Assembly (NCBI RefSeq): GCF_007679965.1
Contig: NZ_VEHL01000006.1
Coordinates: 248,001-312,000 of the forward strand
Direction: 5' to 3'
DNA length: 64,000 nucleotides
From: Bordetella genomosp. 13
GTDB taxonomy: Bacteria > Pseudomonadota > Gammaproteobacteria > Burkholderiales > Burkholderiaceae_B
The notes under the pieces are model-generated. The model made no database searches, was not told where the DNA came from, and saw only the letters and a list, made by a program, of their open reading frames with translations. Positions within the stretch are counted from its first letter, which is position 1; every line of letters begins with the position of its first letter. Made by a program: the position numbers and the translations under genes. Shown in pieces: positions 47,006-57,270 of this stretch.

Positions 47006-47803
47006 TCAGCGATCCTGCTGGTCCAGGAAATCGAGCACGAGGCGGTTGAACGCATCCGGATTGCTGCGCGAATAGGCGTGGCCACCGCTGCGCCACAGGA
47101 CCAGGTCCGCGCCGGAGATGGCCTGCGCGATCTCGCGCGAGAAATACGCTGGCGTCAGCATGTCGTCCTCGGCGCAGCACACGAGCGTGGGCGCGCGTAC
47201 GTTGCCAAGCTCGGACGAGATGTCGAAGTCCAGGATCGCGTCGATCCGGCTGGCCATCAGGTCGGGCGACGGAATCTCGCCCTGCGCGGCGCGCCGTTCC
47301 ACCTCGGCCAGCGCCGCATCGTGCCCGGCCACGTATTCGGGAGGGTAGAAGAACAGTGACGTGGTCTGGGCATAGACCTCCGGCCCCATGTGCTGCAGGA
47401 TCGCCTTGCGCAGTCCCCACACGCGGCGGCGGTAGGCGTCGGCGCGATGCACGCTGGCGAAGATCACCTGCGAACGTACGCGCTCGGGATGGCGGGCTGC
47501 GATCACCTGCGCGATCGCCCCGCCGGTCGAATGGCCGACCAGGTCGGCGCATTCGATGTCCAGCGCGTCCAGCAGCGCCAGCAGGTCGTCGGCCAGTTGC
47601 GCGATGTCGCGTACGGGAACGCGCTCGGTGTTCCCCGTCGCGCGCTGATCGTAGGTCAGCACCCGGCGGCGCGCCGCGAACGGGTCGAGTTGCGGCGTCC
47701 AGTACGACGCGGCGCCGCCCATGCCCGCGATCAGCACGAGCGGCGGGCCGTCGCCTCGCAGGGTGTACGCATGACGGATGCCGTTGGCGTAGATGTCAGG
47801 CAC
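47006..47803 (-). CDS. Alpha/beta-hydrolase (RutD/enol-lactonase-like)
   Basis: 265 residues. The nucleophile elbow GHSTGG places Ser92; Asp214 (AEDDML) and His242 (SGGHAYS) complete a likely triad. The oxyanion region GMGGAASYW is at 27-35. Similar enzymes include RutD-type aminoacrylate hydrolases and 3-oxoadipate enol-lactonases. It overlaps the RidA-family gene by 8 bp, and the pairing resembles rutC-rutD, but other rut genes are absent. The substrate is not known. Confidence 0.9.
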   Translation of the reverse strand: MPDIYANGIRHAYTLRGDGPPLVLIAGMGGAASYWTPQLDPFAARRRVLTYDQRATGNTERVPVRDIAQLADDLLALLDALDIECADLVGHSTGGAIAQVIAARHPERVRSQVIFASVHRADAYRRRVWGLRKAILQHMGPEVYAQTTSLFFYPPEYVAGHDAALAEVERRAAQGEIPSPDLMASRIDAILDFDISSELGNVRAPTLVCCAEDDMLTPAYFSREIAQAISGADLVLWRSGGHAYSRSNPDAFNRLVLDFLDQQDR

Positions 47804-48194
47804 GCTGCGCGCCTCCCACGTAGGCGGTCGAGGCGATCTCGACCAGGAACTCGGGCTTCACCAGATCGGCGCGGATGCAATAGCGCGCCGGTCGTTGATC
47901 GGGAAAGTAGGTCGCGTACACCTCGTTGAAGGCCGCATAGTCGGCCAGGTCCTTCAGGAATATCTGGTTGTAGGCGACGTCGGCGAGGCTGGCGCCGGCG
48001 GCTTGCAGCACCGTCCCGATGGCGTCCAGCACGTGCCGCGTCTGCGCGCGCACGTCGCCGGCGCCGGCGATCGAGCCGTCGCTGGCGATGGCCAGCATGC
48101 CGGACACATAGATCGTGTCGCCGGCGCGCACCGCGCTCGAATAGGGGGCCAGCGGCGGCGGCGAGCCGGGCGGGGTGATGGTTTCGATGGGCAT
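47796..48194 (-). CDS. RidA/YjgF family protein (RutC-like)
   Basis: 132 residues from MPIETITPPGSPPP. Typical YjgF elements are APYSSAVRAGDTIYVSG (16-32), the conserved Arg104 in PARYCIRADL and Glu119 in VEI. RidA proteins hydrolyse reactive enamines/imines; RutC homologues act on aminoacrylate derivatives. The start is chosen at the conserved N-terminus. It lies 17 bp downstream of the Bug receptor gene and overlaps the hydrolase. Confidence 0.93.
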   Translation of the reverse strand: MPIETITPPGSPPPLAPYSSAVRAGDTIYVSGMLAIASDGSIAGAGDVRAQTRHVLDAIGTVLQAAGASLADVAYNQIFLKDLADYAAFNEVYATYFPDQRPARYCIRADLVKPEFLVEIASTAYVGGAQRA

Positions 48195-48211
48195 GTGTGT
48201 CTCCGTTGAGA

Positions 48212-49228
48212 TCAATGGTTCCGCGCGCCGGTGGCGCGCACGACCTCGGACCACTGGCGTGTATCCGAAGCGATGATTTCGGCGAACTGGTCAGCTGTCG
48301 AACCCGACGGTTCGGCGCCCATGGCGCCCAGGGCCTTGCGCACGCCATCCTCGGCCAGCAGGGCGTTCACATCCCGATTCAGCTGCTGCACGATGGCAGC
48401 CGGCGTTCCGGCAGGGGCCAGCAGTCCAAGCCAGGAGCGCACGGCTACGCCCTGCAGGCCCTGCTCGGCCAGCGTCGGCACCTCGGGCAGGGCCGTGGCG
48501 CGCTGCTCGCCAGCGATGCCCAGCACGCGCAGCTTGCCGGCGCGGATGGACGGCAGCACCGACGGCAGATGGTCGAAGATCAGCTGCACGCGCCCGGCCA
48601 GCAGGTCCGTCATCGCGGGAGCCGCGCCCTTGAAGGGCACGTGCATCATGGTCACGTTCTGGGCACGCTGGAAGATCTCGGCCGTCAGGTGCGGCATGGC
48701 GCCGACGCCGCTGGAGGCGTAGGCCAACGGCGGGCGTGCCTGGCCGGCCAGCGCGACGAACGACTTGGCATCCTGCGCCGGCACGTCCGGATTGACCACC
48801 AAGGCAACCGGGATGGTGGCCAGCATCGTCACCGGTGCGAAGTCCTTCGCGGCGTCGTACGACAGGTCGGGATAGATTGCCGGAGCGATGGTCTGGCTGG
48901 CCGTCACGCCCAGCAGCAGCGTGTAGCCGTCGGCCGGGGCGCGGGCCACTACGCCGGCGCCGATGGTGCCGCCCGCGCCGGCGCGGTTCTCGACCACGAA
49001 GGACTGCCCATATCGCGAGCCCAGTCTCTCGGCGATCAGCCGGGCGACCAGGTCCGCCGAGCCGCCGGGCGGAAAACCCGAGATGATCTTGACCGGCTTG
49101 GACGGATATCCCGGCCCTGACGCGGACGCGGCTGTCGCCGGCGCGGGCAGGGCGGCAAGCACGGCGAGGGCGGCGGCCAGCAGCAGGCGCGCGCCGACGC
49201 CAGCGTGGCGCTGGACTGCGTTGTTCAT
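48212..49228 (-). CDS. Tripartite tricarboxylate transporter-type substrate receptor (Bug)
   Basis: 338 residues. A Sec signal peptide covers about 1-34 (LLLAAALAVLAALPAPATAASA). The mature Bug fold starts YPSKPVKIISGFPPGGSADLVAR and has the loops VENRAGAGGTIGAG and MHVPFKGAAPAMTDLLAGRV. Bug proteins bind small carboxylates or amides in the periplasm. No TctAB membrane genes are adjacent, which is common for orphan Bug receptors. First gene of a bug-ridA-hydrolase operon, divergent from a LysR gene. Confidence 0.96.
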   Translation of the reverse strand: MNNAVQRHAGVGARLLLAAALAVLAALPAPATAASASGPGYPSKPVKIISGFPPGGSADLVARLIAERLGSRYGQSFVVENRAGAGGTIGAGVVARAPADGYTLLLGVTASQTIAPAIYPDLSYDAAKDFAPVTMLATIPVALVVNPDVPAQDAKSFVALAGQARPPLAYASSGVGAMPHLTAEIFQRAQNVTMMHVPFKGAAPAMTDLLAGRVQLIFDHLPSVLPSIRAGKLRVLGIAGEQRATALPEVPTLAEQGLQGVAVRSWLGLLAPAGTPAAIVQQLNRDVNALLAEDGVRKALGAMGAEPSGSTADQFAEIIASDTRQWSEVVRATGARNH

Positions 49229-49315
49229 TAAAGTACCCCTTGTAGGCTGTTTGTAGTGACAAAACTATGCAGCCACGTCCAGGAGGGGGTGTAGCGCTAA
49301 TTTCTCTACGAGGCC

Positions 49316-50263
49316 ATGCCGGTAATGCAACACCTGGATCTCACTGCGCTGCGCTGTTTTTCCGAAGCCGCCGAGAGCGGATCGATACGCCTGGCCTCGG
49401 CCCGGCTGCACGTCACGCCCTCCGCGGTCAGCCGGCAGATCGCCAAGCTCGAGCATCGGCTGGGCGCGGTACTGTTCGAACGGCGCGCCAACGGTGTGGT
49501 GCTGACCCCATCGGGCAGGCTGCTGGCCGACGAACTCAGCTCGGTCTATCGCAACCTGTCGCGCGTGCAATCGATGATCGGCGAACTGCGCGAACTGCGG
49601 CGCGGCGAGGTGGTGTTGCACTGCATGGAGGGCGCGGTCGATTCGTGGGTGCCGGCGGTGGTGGCCGCCTTCAATGCGCGCCACCCCAAGATCGAATTCA
49701 AGCTGGCCGTGTCCAGCACCGACCTGTCCATCGAGGCCTTGCTGGCCGGCAAGTGCGACATGGCCATCGTGTTCCGGGCGCCGGCGCGCCCGGAGATCGA
49801 AGTCCTGGAAAGCGGCACCGAACCCCTGGCCGCGCTGGTGCCGCCGGGGCACGCGCTCGCTGCCCGCGCCGCGGTGCGTATCGAAGAATTGTTCCAGTAC
49901 CCGCTGGTGCTGCCCGACGCGACATTCGGGCTGCGGCAACTTCTGGAACCCCTGCTGCGCCGGCACAAGGACGATGCGCCGGTGCTGGTCACCACGAATT
50001 CGATCGCGATGACGCGCAGCATGGTGCGGCAAGGGGTGGGCATCACCGTGCTGCCCTACCTGTCGGCGGCGCACGATTGCGAACTGGGATTGTTGAAGGC
50101 CGTGCCGCTGGCCGATGCGGGTTACGTGGGCGCGCAGGTGGATCTGTGCGTGCGCCGCGACCGTGAACCAACCGTGGCCGCGCGCGAAATGCTGGCGCTG
50201 ATGCGTCCGCGGTTCACGTCATTGTTCGCGGTGCGCCAGCACGCGCTGCGAACCGCGTCCTGA
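49316..50263 (+). CDS. LysR-family transcriptional regulator
   Basis: 315 residues. An N-terminal winged helix-turn-helix (LTALRCFSEAAESGSIRLASARLHVTPSAVSRQ) is followed by the periplasmic-binding-like effector domain. The start at 49316 has GAGG upstream; an ATG at 49325 is an alternative. It is divergent from the Bug operon with an 87-bp shared promoter region (49229-49315), so it most likely controls that operon. Confidence 0.96.
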   Translation: MPVMQHLDLTALRCFSEAAESGSIRLASARLHVTPSAVSRQIAKLEHRLGAVLFERRANGVVLTPSGRLLADELSSVYRNLSRVQSMIGELRELRRGEVVLHCMEGAVDSWVPAVVAAFNARHPKIEFKLAVSSTDLSIEALLAGKCDMAIVFRAPARPEIEVLESGTEPLAALVPPGHALAARAAVRIEELFQYPLVLPDATFGLRQLLEPLLRRHKDDAPVLVTTNSIAMTRSMVRQGVGITVLPYLSAAHDCELGLLKAVPLADAGYVGAQVDLCVRRDREPTVAAREMLALMRPRFTSLFAVRQHALRTAS

Positions 50264-50568
50264 CGCCGCAGCAAGGAGGAGGCAGGCTGCCTGCGCTGCC
50301 CGGCGGCCCCGCCCGCATGCGGTTTCCTTGCAAAGAAATGGGGATGGGTAAAAAAAGCCATTAACCGTATCAACGCCTCTGGCGGGGCGACCGGGGAAAA
50401 CGGTGGAGTTTTTCCGGCCGCGCTTCACGGCGCAAGACGGCACCCACCGGCAGGGAACATTGCAGGCTGGCGTACCGGTTTCAGACCGTCACAAAAATGT
50501 CTTGTCAACCCGCATTGTGGAATGGGGACGCACTTGCCAACCCCACGGGGCGCTCGTACTCTTGTTAC
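50264..50568 (+). other. Intergenic region upstream of the beta-hydroxylase gene
   Basis: 305 bp without a gene. It contains short palindromes (for example GGCAGGCTGCCTGC around 50281-50294) and a TTGTCA at 50502-50507 without a clear partner -10. Nothing else recognised. Confidence 0.4.
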
Positions 50569-51342
50569 ATGCCTGCTACCACCACACCCCCCGTTCCAAG
50601 CGCCCCATCGCAATCTGGAATTCTCTCCAGGGCACTCTTTCGCATGGTCGAATGGCTGCAACGCCGGATCGCCGATGCGTCGGAAGTGGGCGACCATCCC
50701 ATCTTCGACAATGCCGCATTCCCGTGGGTCGCCGACCTGGAGACCCGCGCGCCGGCCATCAGCGCCGAGCTGCGCAGCCTGCTGGAAGACCGGGCGCGGT
50801 TGCCAGCCTTCCATGAATTGTCCCCGGATGTCGGCACGATCACCCGCGACGACCAGTGGAAGACCTTTGTCTTCATGGCGTACGGCATGCGTTCCCAGCG
50901 CAATCTCGACCGCTGTCCCGAGACGGCCAAGGCGCTGAAGACCATCCCCGGGCTGCGCACGGCCTTCTTCTCCATCCTCGAGCCGGGCAAGCGCATTCCG
51001 CTGCACAAGGGCCCGTACAACGGCGTGCTGCGCCTGCACCTGGCGCTGGTGGTGCCCGAGCCGCGCGAACGTTGCTGGATCGAGGTCGACGGCCAGCGCT
51101 ACGTCTGGCAAGAGGGCCGGGCCGTGGTGTTCGACGACCTGTATCCGCACCAGGTCCACAACGACACCGATGGCGTGCGCGCCGTGCTGTTCGTCGACTT
51201 CGAGCGGCCGTGCCGGGCGCCCATGCGCTGGCTGAACCGGGCCATCCTGGCGGTGGCGCCGTTCACCGATGAACTGCGCCGGGGCAAGGCAAACCACGCG
51301 GCCTGGGAAAAGAACTACTACGACGCGAACAAGAAACAGTGA
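50569..51342 (+). CDS. Aspartyl/asparaginyl beta-hydroxylase-family protein (LpxO-like)
   Basis: 257 residues from MPATTTPPVPSAPSQSG; no strong ribosome site is visible and the frame is open upstream. The cupin-type Fe(II)/2-oxoglutarate motif has His146 (IPLHKGPYNG) and His194 (FDDLYPHQVHND), with Arg204 for 2-oxoglutarate. Members hydroxylate Asp/Asn in proteins or, as LpxO, the 2-position of a lipid A acyl chain. The membrane anchor common in LpxO is not evident here. Lipid A modification is therefore only a possibility. Confidence 0.9.
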   Translation: MPATTTPPVPSAPSQSGILSRALFRMVEWLQRRIADASEVGDHPIFDNAAFPWVADLETRAPAISAELRSLLEDRARLPAFHELSPDVGTITRDDQWKTFVFMAYGMRSQRNLDRCPETAKALKTIPGLRTAFFSILEPGKRIPLHKGPYNGVLRLHLALVVPEPRERCWIEVDGQRYVWQEGRAVVFDDLYPHQVHNDTDGVRAVLFVDFERPCRAPMRWLNRAILAVAPFTDELRRGKANHAAWEKNYYDANKKQ

Positions 51343-51828
51343 CGCGTCGTCGCCCGCAGGGCCGGTGCAATGCCGGCCCGCATCGCGGGGCCGTGAGGGC
51401 CGCGGCGTGGGCCTAGGCCAGACGGCGCCGGAGATGGCAAAAACCACACTTTGCCCGTTTCCGCAAATTGTGCTTGCGCACAGATCCCCATCAAGCTAGA
51501 ATTACCAGCTTTCCCGAATTGTCTTTGGGCCATGGCGAGCGGCAAATCGCCTCACCGCCGGTAGCCGAAAGCGCCAAGCCGGGAAAAAAGCAGGTAGCAA
51601 GTAGCAGGAAAAAGCATAGTAGGACCAAGCAGGAACACCGGTGTCCTTCTTGTCAGGCCAAGCCGGCAATTTTCATTGCCGGGCGTGGCCAGATGGCAGG
51701 GCCCGCAGGATTTCAACCCAGGGTCGCCGCGTCCGCGTGGCGGACCTGACGGGACCAAAACTGGCAGGAAATGCGCGCCCTCCGGCAAGGAAGGCGAAGT
51801 TTCCAGTTAAGTTGGAACAGGAAAAATC
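51343..51828 (+). promoter_or_regulatory. Promoter and leader of the spc operon
   Basis: 486 bp without a gene. TTGCGC (51474-51479) and TAGAAT (51497-51502) at 17 bp spacing are a promoter candidate. The leader then shows an A/G-rich stretch with repeated AGCAGG and AGCA words (51590-51640), and a hairpin, CCGGCAAT (51663-51670) with ATTGCCGG (51675-51682). It supplies transcription for rplN onward after the accessory insertion. Confidence 0.5.
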
Positions 51829-52197
51829 ATGATCCAAATGCAGACCACGCTGGACGTGGCCGACAATACTGGTGCGCGTCATGTCATGTGCATCAAGGTG
51901 CTCGGCGGCTCCAAGCGCCGTTATGCCGGCATCGGCGACGTCATCAAAGTCAGCGTCAAGGATGCGGCCCCGCGCGGCCGTGTCAAGAAAGGCGAAATCT
52001 ATAACGCCGTGGTGGTTCGCACCGCCAAGGGCGTGCGCCGCAAGGACGGCTCGCTGATTCGCTTTGGCGGCAATGCCGCTGTGTTGCTCAACGCCAAGCT
52101 GGAGCCCATCGGCACCCGCATCTTCGGACCCGTTACGCGTGAACTGCGTACCGAGAAGTTCATGAAGATCGTGTCGCTGGCCCCCGAAGTGCTGTAA
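51829..52197 (+). CDS. rplN: 50S ribosomal protein L14
   Basis: 122 residues, [27 protein letters not shown]. Forms an intersubunit bridge and binds RsfS. First gene of the spc operon, here 4.9 kb from rpsQ. Confidence 0.99.
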   Translation: MIQMQTTLDVADNTGARHVMCIKVLGGSKRRYAGIGDVIKVSVKDAAPRGRVKKGEIYNAVVVRTAKGVRRKDGSLIRFGGNAAVLLNAKLEPIGTRIFGPVTRELRTEKFMKIVSLAPEVL

Positions 52198-52207
52198 GGA
52201 GCCCACG

Positions 52208-52540
52208 ATGGAAAAGATCCGTAAAGGCGACGAAGTTATCGTCCTGACCGGCCGCGACAAGACCCGTCGCGGCACCGTGCTGGCCCGCGTCGATGCCGAC
52301 CACGTCCTGGTCGAAGGCATCAACGTCGTGAAGAAGCACGCCAAGCCGAACCCCATGGCCGGCAATCCCGGCGGCATCGTCGAAAAGACGATGCCCATCC
52401 ACATCTCGAACGTGGCGCTGTTCAACCCCGCCACGGGCAAGGCTGACCGCGTGGGCATCAAGGAAGAGGACGGCCGCAAGGTGCGCGTGTTCCGTTCCAG
52501 CGGTGCCGTCGTCGGCGCCAAGGCCGCAGCTAAGGCTTAA
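52208..52540 (+). CDS. rplX: 50S ribosomal protein L24
   Basis: 110 residues with the KOW motif [19 protein letters not shown] at the N-terminus. Early 50S assembly initiator. Neighbours are spaced 10-12 bp. Confidence 0.98.
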   Translation: MEKIRKGDEVIVLTGRDKTRRGTVLARVDADHVLVEGINVVKKHAKPNPMAGNPGGIVEKTMPIHISNVALFNPATGKADRVGIKEEDGRKVRVFRSSGAVVGAKAAAKA

Positions 52541-52552
52541 GGGGGCGAAGAC

Positions 52553-53092
52553 ATGTCTCGTTTGCAAGCGTTTTACAAAGACAAGGTCGTCGGCGACCTG
52601 ACCGAAAAGTTCGGCTACAAGAGCCCGATGCAAGTGCCGCGCATCACCAAGATCACCCTGAACATGGGTGTCTCGGAAGCCGTGGCCGACAAGAAGGTCA
52701 TCGAGCACGCCGTGGGCGACCTGACCAAGATCGCCGGCCAGAAGCCGGTCGTGACCAAGACCCGTAAGGCTATCGCTGGTTTCAAGATCCGCGAAAACTA
52801 CCCGATCGGTTGCATGGTCACGCTGCGCGGCCAGCGCATGTACGAATTCCTGGATCGCCTGGTGGCGGTTGCGCTGCCTCGCGTGCGCGACTTCCGCGGT
52901 ATCTCGGGTCGTGCGTTCGACGGTCGTGGCAACTACAACATCGGGGTGAAAGAGCAGATCATTTTCCCCGAGATCGAGTACGACAAGATCGACGCGCTGC
53001 GTGGGCTGAACATCAGCATCACGACTTCCGCCAAGACCGACGAAGAAGCCAAGGCGCTGTTGACCGCCTTCAGCTTCCCGTTCCGCAACTAA
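52553..53092 (+). CDS. rplE: 50S ribosomal protein L5
   Basis: 179 residues with the conserved GMVTLRG-like block ([19 protein letters not shown]) and FPEIEYDKI. Binds 5S rRNA in the central protuberance. Confidence 0.99.
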   Translation: MSRLQAFYKDKVVGDLTEKFGYKSPMQVPRITKITLNMGVSEAVADKKVIEHAVGDLTKIAGQKPVVTKTRKAIAGFKIRENYPIGCMVTLRGQRMYEFLDRLVAVALPRVRDFRGISGRAFDGRGNYNIGVKEQIIFPEIEYDKIDALRGLNISITTSAKTDEEAKALLTAFSFPFRN

Positions 53093-53104
53093 GGGGCTGA
53101 TGAC

Positions 53105-53410
53105 GTGGCTAAACTCTCCCTCATCAATCGCGACATCAAGCGCGCCAAGCTGGCTGACAAGTTTGCAGCCAAGCGCGCCGAACTGAAGTCGATCATCGAC
53201 GACCAGTCGAAGACCGACGAAGAACGTTACCAGGCTCGCCTGAAGCTGCAGCAACTGCCGCGCAACGCCAACCCGACCCGCCAGCGCAATCGCTGCGTGG
53301 TCACGGGTCGTCCGCGTGGGGTGTTCCGCAAGTTCGGCCTGACCCGCCACAAACTGCGTGAAATGGCCATGAAGGGTGAAATCCCCGGCATGACCAAGGC
53401 CAGCTGGTAG
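53105..53410 (+). CDS. rpsN: 30S ribosomal protein S14
   Basis: 101 residues from a GTG start. The long zinc-independent form: the CxxC pairs of the short form are missing (only one Cys, in [14 protein letters not shown]). Confidence 0.97.
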   Translation: MAKLSLINRDIKRAKLADKFAAKRAELKSIIDDQSKTDEERYQARLKLQQLPRNANPTRQRNRCVVTGRPRGVFRKFGLTRHKLREMAMKGEIPGMTKASW

Positions 53411-53420
53411 GAGAAAAAAT

Positions 53421-53816
53421 ATGAGCATGAGCGATCCCATCGCCGATATGCTGACCCGCATTCGCAATGCGCAGCAAGTGGACAAGGCCACGGTGGCCAT
53501 GCCTTCCTCTAAGCTGAAAGTGGCCATTGCCACCGTGCTGAAAGACGAGGGTTACATCGACGGCTTCCAGATCAAGGGCGAACAGGCCAAGCCTGAGCTC
53601 GAGATCACCCTGAAGTACTACGCCGGCCGCCCGGTCATCGAGCGCATCGAACGCGTCTCGCGCCCCGGTCTGCGTATCTACAAGGGCCGCAGCAACATTC
53701 CTCAGGTCATGAACGGCCTGGGTGTGGCCATCGTGTCGACCTCGCGCGGCGTGATGACCGATCGCAAGGCCCGCGCCAACGGCGTCGGCGGCGAAGTGCT
53801 GTGCTACGTGGCCTAA
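53421..53816 (+). CDS. rpsH: 30S ribosomal protein S8
   Basis: 131 residues, [18 protein letters not shown]. Binds the central 16S domain and, in model bacteria, represses the spc operon. Ribosome site GGAGAAAAA. Confidence 0.99.
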   Translation: MSMSDPIADMLTRIRNAQQVDKATVAMPSSKLKVAIATVLKDEGYIDGFQIKGEQAKPELEITLKYYAGRPVIERIERVSRPGLRIYKGRSNIPQVMNGLGVAIVSTSRGVMTDRKARANGVGGEVLCYVA

Positions 53817-53828
53817 GGAGAAATTCTC

Positions 53829-54362
53829 ATGTCACGTATCGCTAAATACCCCGTCGAACTGCCCAAGGGTGTCGAAGCCACGATCGGTGCCGGTGAAATC
53901 GTCGTCAAGGGCCCGCTGGGCTCGCTGACGCAAGAGCTGACCGGTGAAGTCGGTATCCGCCAGGAAGACGGCAAGCTCAGCTTCGCCGCCCTGAACGATT
54001 CCCGCCAGGCCAAGGCGATGTCGGGCACCGTGCGCGCGCTGGTCGCGAACATGGTCACCGGCGTCAGCAAGGGCTTCGAGCGCAAGCTGAACCTGGTTGG
54101 CGTGGGTTACCGCGCCTCCGTGCAGGGCAACGCCGTGAAGCTGCAGCTGGGCTTCTCGCACGACGTGCTGCACGATCTGCCCGCTGGCATCAAGGCTGAA
54201 TGCCCCACCCAGACGGAAATCGTCATCAAGGGCTCCAACAAGCAAGTCGTCGGTCAGGTGGCCGCTGAGATCCGAGCTTACCGCTCGCCCGAACCCTACA
54301 AGGGCAAGGGTGTGCGTTATTCGGACGAGCGCGTCGTCATCAAAGAAACCAAGAAGAAGTAA
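53829..54362 (+). CDS. rplF: 50S ribosomal protein L6
   Basis: 177 residues with two L6 repeats; the C-terminal [11 protein letters not shown] motif is present. Lies near the sarcin-ricin loop. Confidence 0.99.
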   Translation: MSRIAKYPVELPKGVEATIGAGEIVVKGPLGSLTQELTGEVGIRQEDGKLSFAALNDSRQAKAMSGTVRALVANMVTGVSKGFERKLNLVGVGYRASVQGNAVKLQLGFSHDVLHDLPAGIKAECPTQTEIVIKGSNKQVVGQVAAEIRAYRSPEPYKGKGVRYSDERVVIKETKKK

Positions 54363-54383
54363 CGGCGCACGCAAGGACGAATC

Positions 54384-54746
54384 ATGGACAAGAAACTTTC
54401 CCGTTTGCGTCGTGCGGTTCCGACCCGCCGGAAGATCTCCGAGCTGCGCGTTCATCGCCTCTCGATTTTCCGCTCGAACCTGCACATCTACGCCAACATC
54501 ATCTCGCCCGAGGGCGATCGCGTGCTGGTCAGCGCCTCCACGCTGGAAGCCGAAGTGCGTGCGCAACTGGGCGCGTCGGGCGCTGGTGGCAACACCGCGG
54601 CCGCTGCCCTGGTGGGCAAGCGCGTTGCCGAAAAGGCCAAGGCCGCCGGCATCGAGCTGGTTGCCTTCGATCGCTCGGGCTTTCGTTACCATGGCCGCGT
54701 CAAGGCGCTGGCCGATGCCGCGCGTGAAGCCGGCCTGAAGTTCTAA
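54384..54746 (+). CDS. rplR: 50S ribosomal protein L18
   Basis: 120 residues. Binds 5S rRNA together with L5. Contains [16 protein letters not shown] and [18 protein letters not shown]. Confidence 0.98.
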   Translation: MDKKLSRLRRAVPTRRKISELRVHRLSIFRSNLHIYANIISPEGDRVLVSASTLEAEVRAQLGASGAGGNTAAAALVGKRVAEKAKAAGIELVAFDRSGFRYHGRVKALADAAREAGLKF

Positions 54747-54761
54747 GCGAGGATCTGTCAA

Positions 54762-55283
54762 ATGGCTAAAGTACAAGGCAAGAACGCCGCGGAAAAAGAG
54801 AACGACGACGGTCTTCGCGAAAAGATGATCGCGGTCAACCGCGTCAGCAAGGTTGTGAAGGGTGGTCGCACCATGAGCTTCGCCGCGCTGACCGTGGTTG
54901 GCGACGGCGATGGCCGCATCGGCATGGGCAAGGGCAAGGCGCGTGAAGTGCCGGTCTCGGTCCAGAAGGCGATGGAACAGGCCCGCCGCGGCATGTTCAA
55001 GGTTGCTCTGAAGAACGGCACGCTGCATCACACCGTGGTCGGCAAGCACGGCGCCTCGACGGTGCTGATCTCGCCCGCTCCGGACGGTACCGGCGTGATC
55101 GCCGGCGGCCCGATGCGCGCCATCTTCGAAGTGATGGGCGTGCGTAACGTGGTTGCTAAGAGCCTGGGCTCGAGCAATCCCTACAACATGGTCCGCGCTA
55201 CGCTGAACGGCCTGCGCGCCTCGCTGACCCCGGCTGAAGTCGCGGCCAAGCGTGGCAAGACCGTTGAAGAGATCCTGGGGTAA
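54762..55283 (+). CDS. rpsE: 30S ribosomal protein S5
   Basis: 173 residues with the double-stranded RNA-binding segment [20 protein letters not shown]. Involved in decoding fidelity and mRNA unwinding. Three bases before rpmD. Confidence 0.99.
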   Translation: MAKVQGKNAAEKENDDGLREKMIAVNRVSKVVKGGRTMSFAALTVVGDGDGRIGMGKGKAREVPVSVQKAMEQARRGMFKVALKNGTLHHTVVGKHGASTVLISPAPDGTGVIAGGPMRAIFEVMGVRNVVAKSLGSSNPYNMVRATLNGLRASLTPAEVAAKRGKTVEEILG

Positions 55284-55286
55284 ATC

Positions 55287-55475
55287 ATGTCTCAGCAGAA
55301 GCAGATCAAAGTCACGCTCGTGCGCTCCGTGATCGGCACCAAGCAATCCCACCGCGACACCGTGCGCGGCCTGGGCTTGGGCAAGATCAACAGCAGCCGC
55401 GTGCTGATCGACACCCCCGAGGTGCGCGGGATGATCCGCAAGGTGGATTACCTCGTCGCCGTCTCGGAAGTCTAA
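55287..55475 (+). CDS. rpmD: 50S ribosomal protein L30
   Basis: 62 residues, with [24 protein letters not shown]. Typical short bacterial L30 in the rpsE-rpmD-rplO order. Confidence 0.98.
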   Translation: MSQQKQIKVTLVRSVIGTKQSHRDTVRGLGLGKINSSRVLIDTPEVRGMIRKVDYLVAVSEV

Positions 55476-55484
55476 GGAATCGAG

Positions 55485-55925
55485 ATGTCTGATATCCAAC
55501 TCAATTCGCTCAAGCCCGCCGAGGGCAGCAAGCACGCCAAGCGCCGCGTCGGCCGTGGCATCGGTTCCGGCCTGGGCAAGACCGCCGGCCGTGGCCACAA
55601 GGGTCAGAAGTCGCGTTCGGGCGGCTTCCACAAGGTCGGCTTCGAAGGCGGTCAGATGCCGCTGCAGCGTCGCCTGCCCAAGCGTGGTTTCACGCCGCTG
55701 GGTCAGCACCTGTACGCTGAAGTCCGCCTGTCGGAACTGCAGGCCCTGGAAGTCGAAGACGTCGACGTCCAGGCCCTGAAGGCTGCCGGCGTGGTTGGTC
55801 AGCAAGTGCGCTACGCCAAGGTCATCAAGTCGGGCGAACTGTCGCGCAAGGTTACCCTGCGCGGCATCACCGCGACGGCCGGCGCTCGCGCCGCCATCGA
55901 AGCCGCCGGCGGCTCGCTTGCTTGA
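55485..55925 (+). CDS. rplO: 50S ribosomal protein L15
   Basis: 146 residues with the Gly-rich [19 protein letters not shown] start region. Late-assembly 50S protein, 14 bp before secY. Confidence 0.99.
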   Translation: MSDIQLNSLKPAEGSKHAKRRVGRGIGSGLGKTAGRGHKGQKSRSGGFHKVGFEGGQMPLQRRLPKRGFTPLGQHLYAEVRLSELQALEVEDVDVQALKAAGVVGQQVRYAKVIKSGELSRKVTLRGITATAGARAAIEAAGGSLA

Positions 55926-55939
55926 ACTTGAGGTGACGT

Positions 55940-57265
55940 GTGGCTAAAGCACAGGCACTGGGTAAGACGGGAGCGCGGTACGGCGATCTGAAACGCCGTC
56001 TCGTGTTCCTGGTGCTCGCCCTGATCGTTTATCGTCTGGGCACGCATATCCCCGTTCCGGGCATCAACCCGGATGCGCTGGCTGACCTGTTCCGCCAGAA
56101 CCAGGGCGGTATCCTGGGCCTGTTCAACATGTTCTCGGGCGGGGCGCTGTCGCGTTTCTCGATCTTCGCCCTGGGGATCATGCCGTACATCTCCGCCTCG
56201 ATCATCATGCAACTGATGTCGGTGGTGGTGCCGTCCCTCGAAGCCCTCAAGAAAGAGGGCGAGGCCGGCCGGCGCAAGATCACCCAGTACACCCGCTACG
56301 GCACGGTCGTGCTGGCGCTGGTGCAGGCGGTCGGGATCTCGATCGCGCTGGAATCGCAGCCTGGCCTGGTCACGGACCCGGGTCTGATCTTCCGCTTCAC
56401 GACCGTGGTCACGCTGGTCACCGGCACCATGTTCGTCATGTGGCTGGGCGAGCAGATCACCGAGCGTGGACTGGGCAACGGGATCTCGATCCTGATCTTC
56501 GCCGGTATCGTCGCGGGCTTGCCCACGGCGTTGGCGGGGCTGCTGGATCTGGTGCGCACCAGCTCGATGTCGGTGCCGTCGGCGCTGTTCATCGTGGCCC
56601 TGGTCGTCCTGGTCACCGCGTTCGTGGTGTTCGTCGAACGTGGCCAGCGCAAGATCACCGTGAACTACGCCAAGCGTCAGGTGGGCAACAAGGTTTATGG
56701 CGGGCAAAGCTCGCACCTGCCGCTGAAGCTGAACATGGCCGGGGTGATTCCGCCGATCTTCGCATCGTCGATCATTCTGTTCCCGGCCACGATCAGCAGT
56801 TGGTTCTCCAACAGCGGCGGCATGACCTGGCTGCGCGACCTGGCCGTGGCGCTTGAACCGCGCCAACCGCTGTACGTCACGCTTTATTCGGCTGCCATTA
56901 TTTTCTTCTGCTTCTTCTATACGGCCCTGGTGTTCAACAGCCGTGAGACCGCAGACAACCTGAAGAAGAGCGGTGCGTTCGTCCCCGGTATCCGTCCCGG
57001 TGAACAGACGGCTCGCTACATCGACAAGATCCTGATGCGCCTGACTCTGGCCGGCGCGCTCTACATCACGTTGGTGTGCTTGCTGCCCGAGTTCCTGGTG
57101 ATGCGCTGGAACGTCCCGTTCTACTTCGGTGGTACGTCCCTTTTGATTATTGTTGTTGTCACGATGGACTTCATGGCTCAGGTTCAGGCCTACATGATGT
57201 CTCACCAGTACGACTCGCTGCTCAAGAAGGCCAACTTCAAGGGCGCGGGACTGCCGATGCGGTAA
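55940..57265 (+). CDS. secY: Preprotein translocase subunit SecY
   Basis: 441 residues from a GTG start. Ten hydrophobic segments form the SecYEG channel; the plug region and [14 protein letters not shown] are present, as is [18 protein letters not shown]. Partner SecE is encoded at 14288-14671. A ribosome site GAGGTGA precedes the start. Confidence 0.98.
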   Translation: MAKAQALGKTGARYGDLKRRLVFLVLALIVYRLGTHIPVPGINPDALADLFRQNQGGILGLFNMFSGGALSRFSIFALGIMPYISASIIMQLMSVVVPSLEALKKEGEAGRRKITQYTRYGTVVLALVQAVGISIALESQPGLVTDPGLIFRFTTVVTLVTGTMFVMWLGEQITERGLGNGISILIFAGIVAGLPTALAGLLDLVRTSSMSVPSALFIVALVVLVTAFVVFVERGQRKITVNYAKRQVGNKVYGGQSSHLPLKLNMAGVIPPIFASSIILFPATISSWFSNSGGMTWLRDLAVALEPRQPLYVTLYSAAIIFFCFFYTALVFNSRETADNLKKSGAFVPGIRPGEQTARYIDKILMRLTLAGALYITLVCLLPEFLVMRWNVPFYFGGTSLLIIVVVTMDFMAQVQAYMMSHQYDSLLKKANFKGAGLPMR

Positions 57266-57270
57266 GAACA

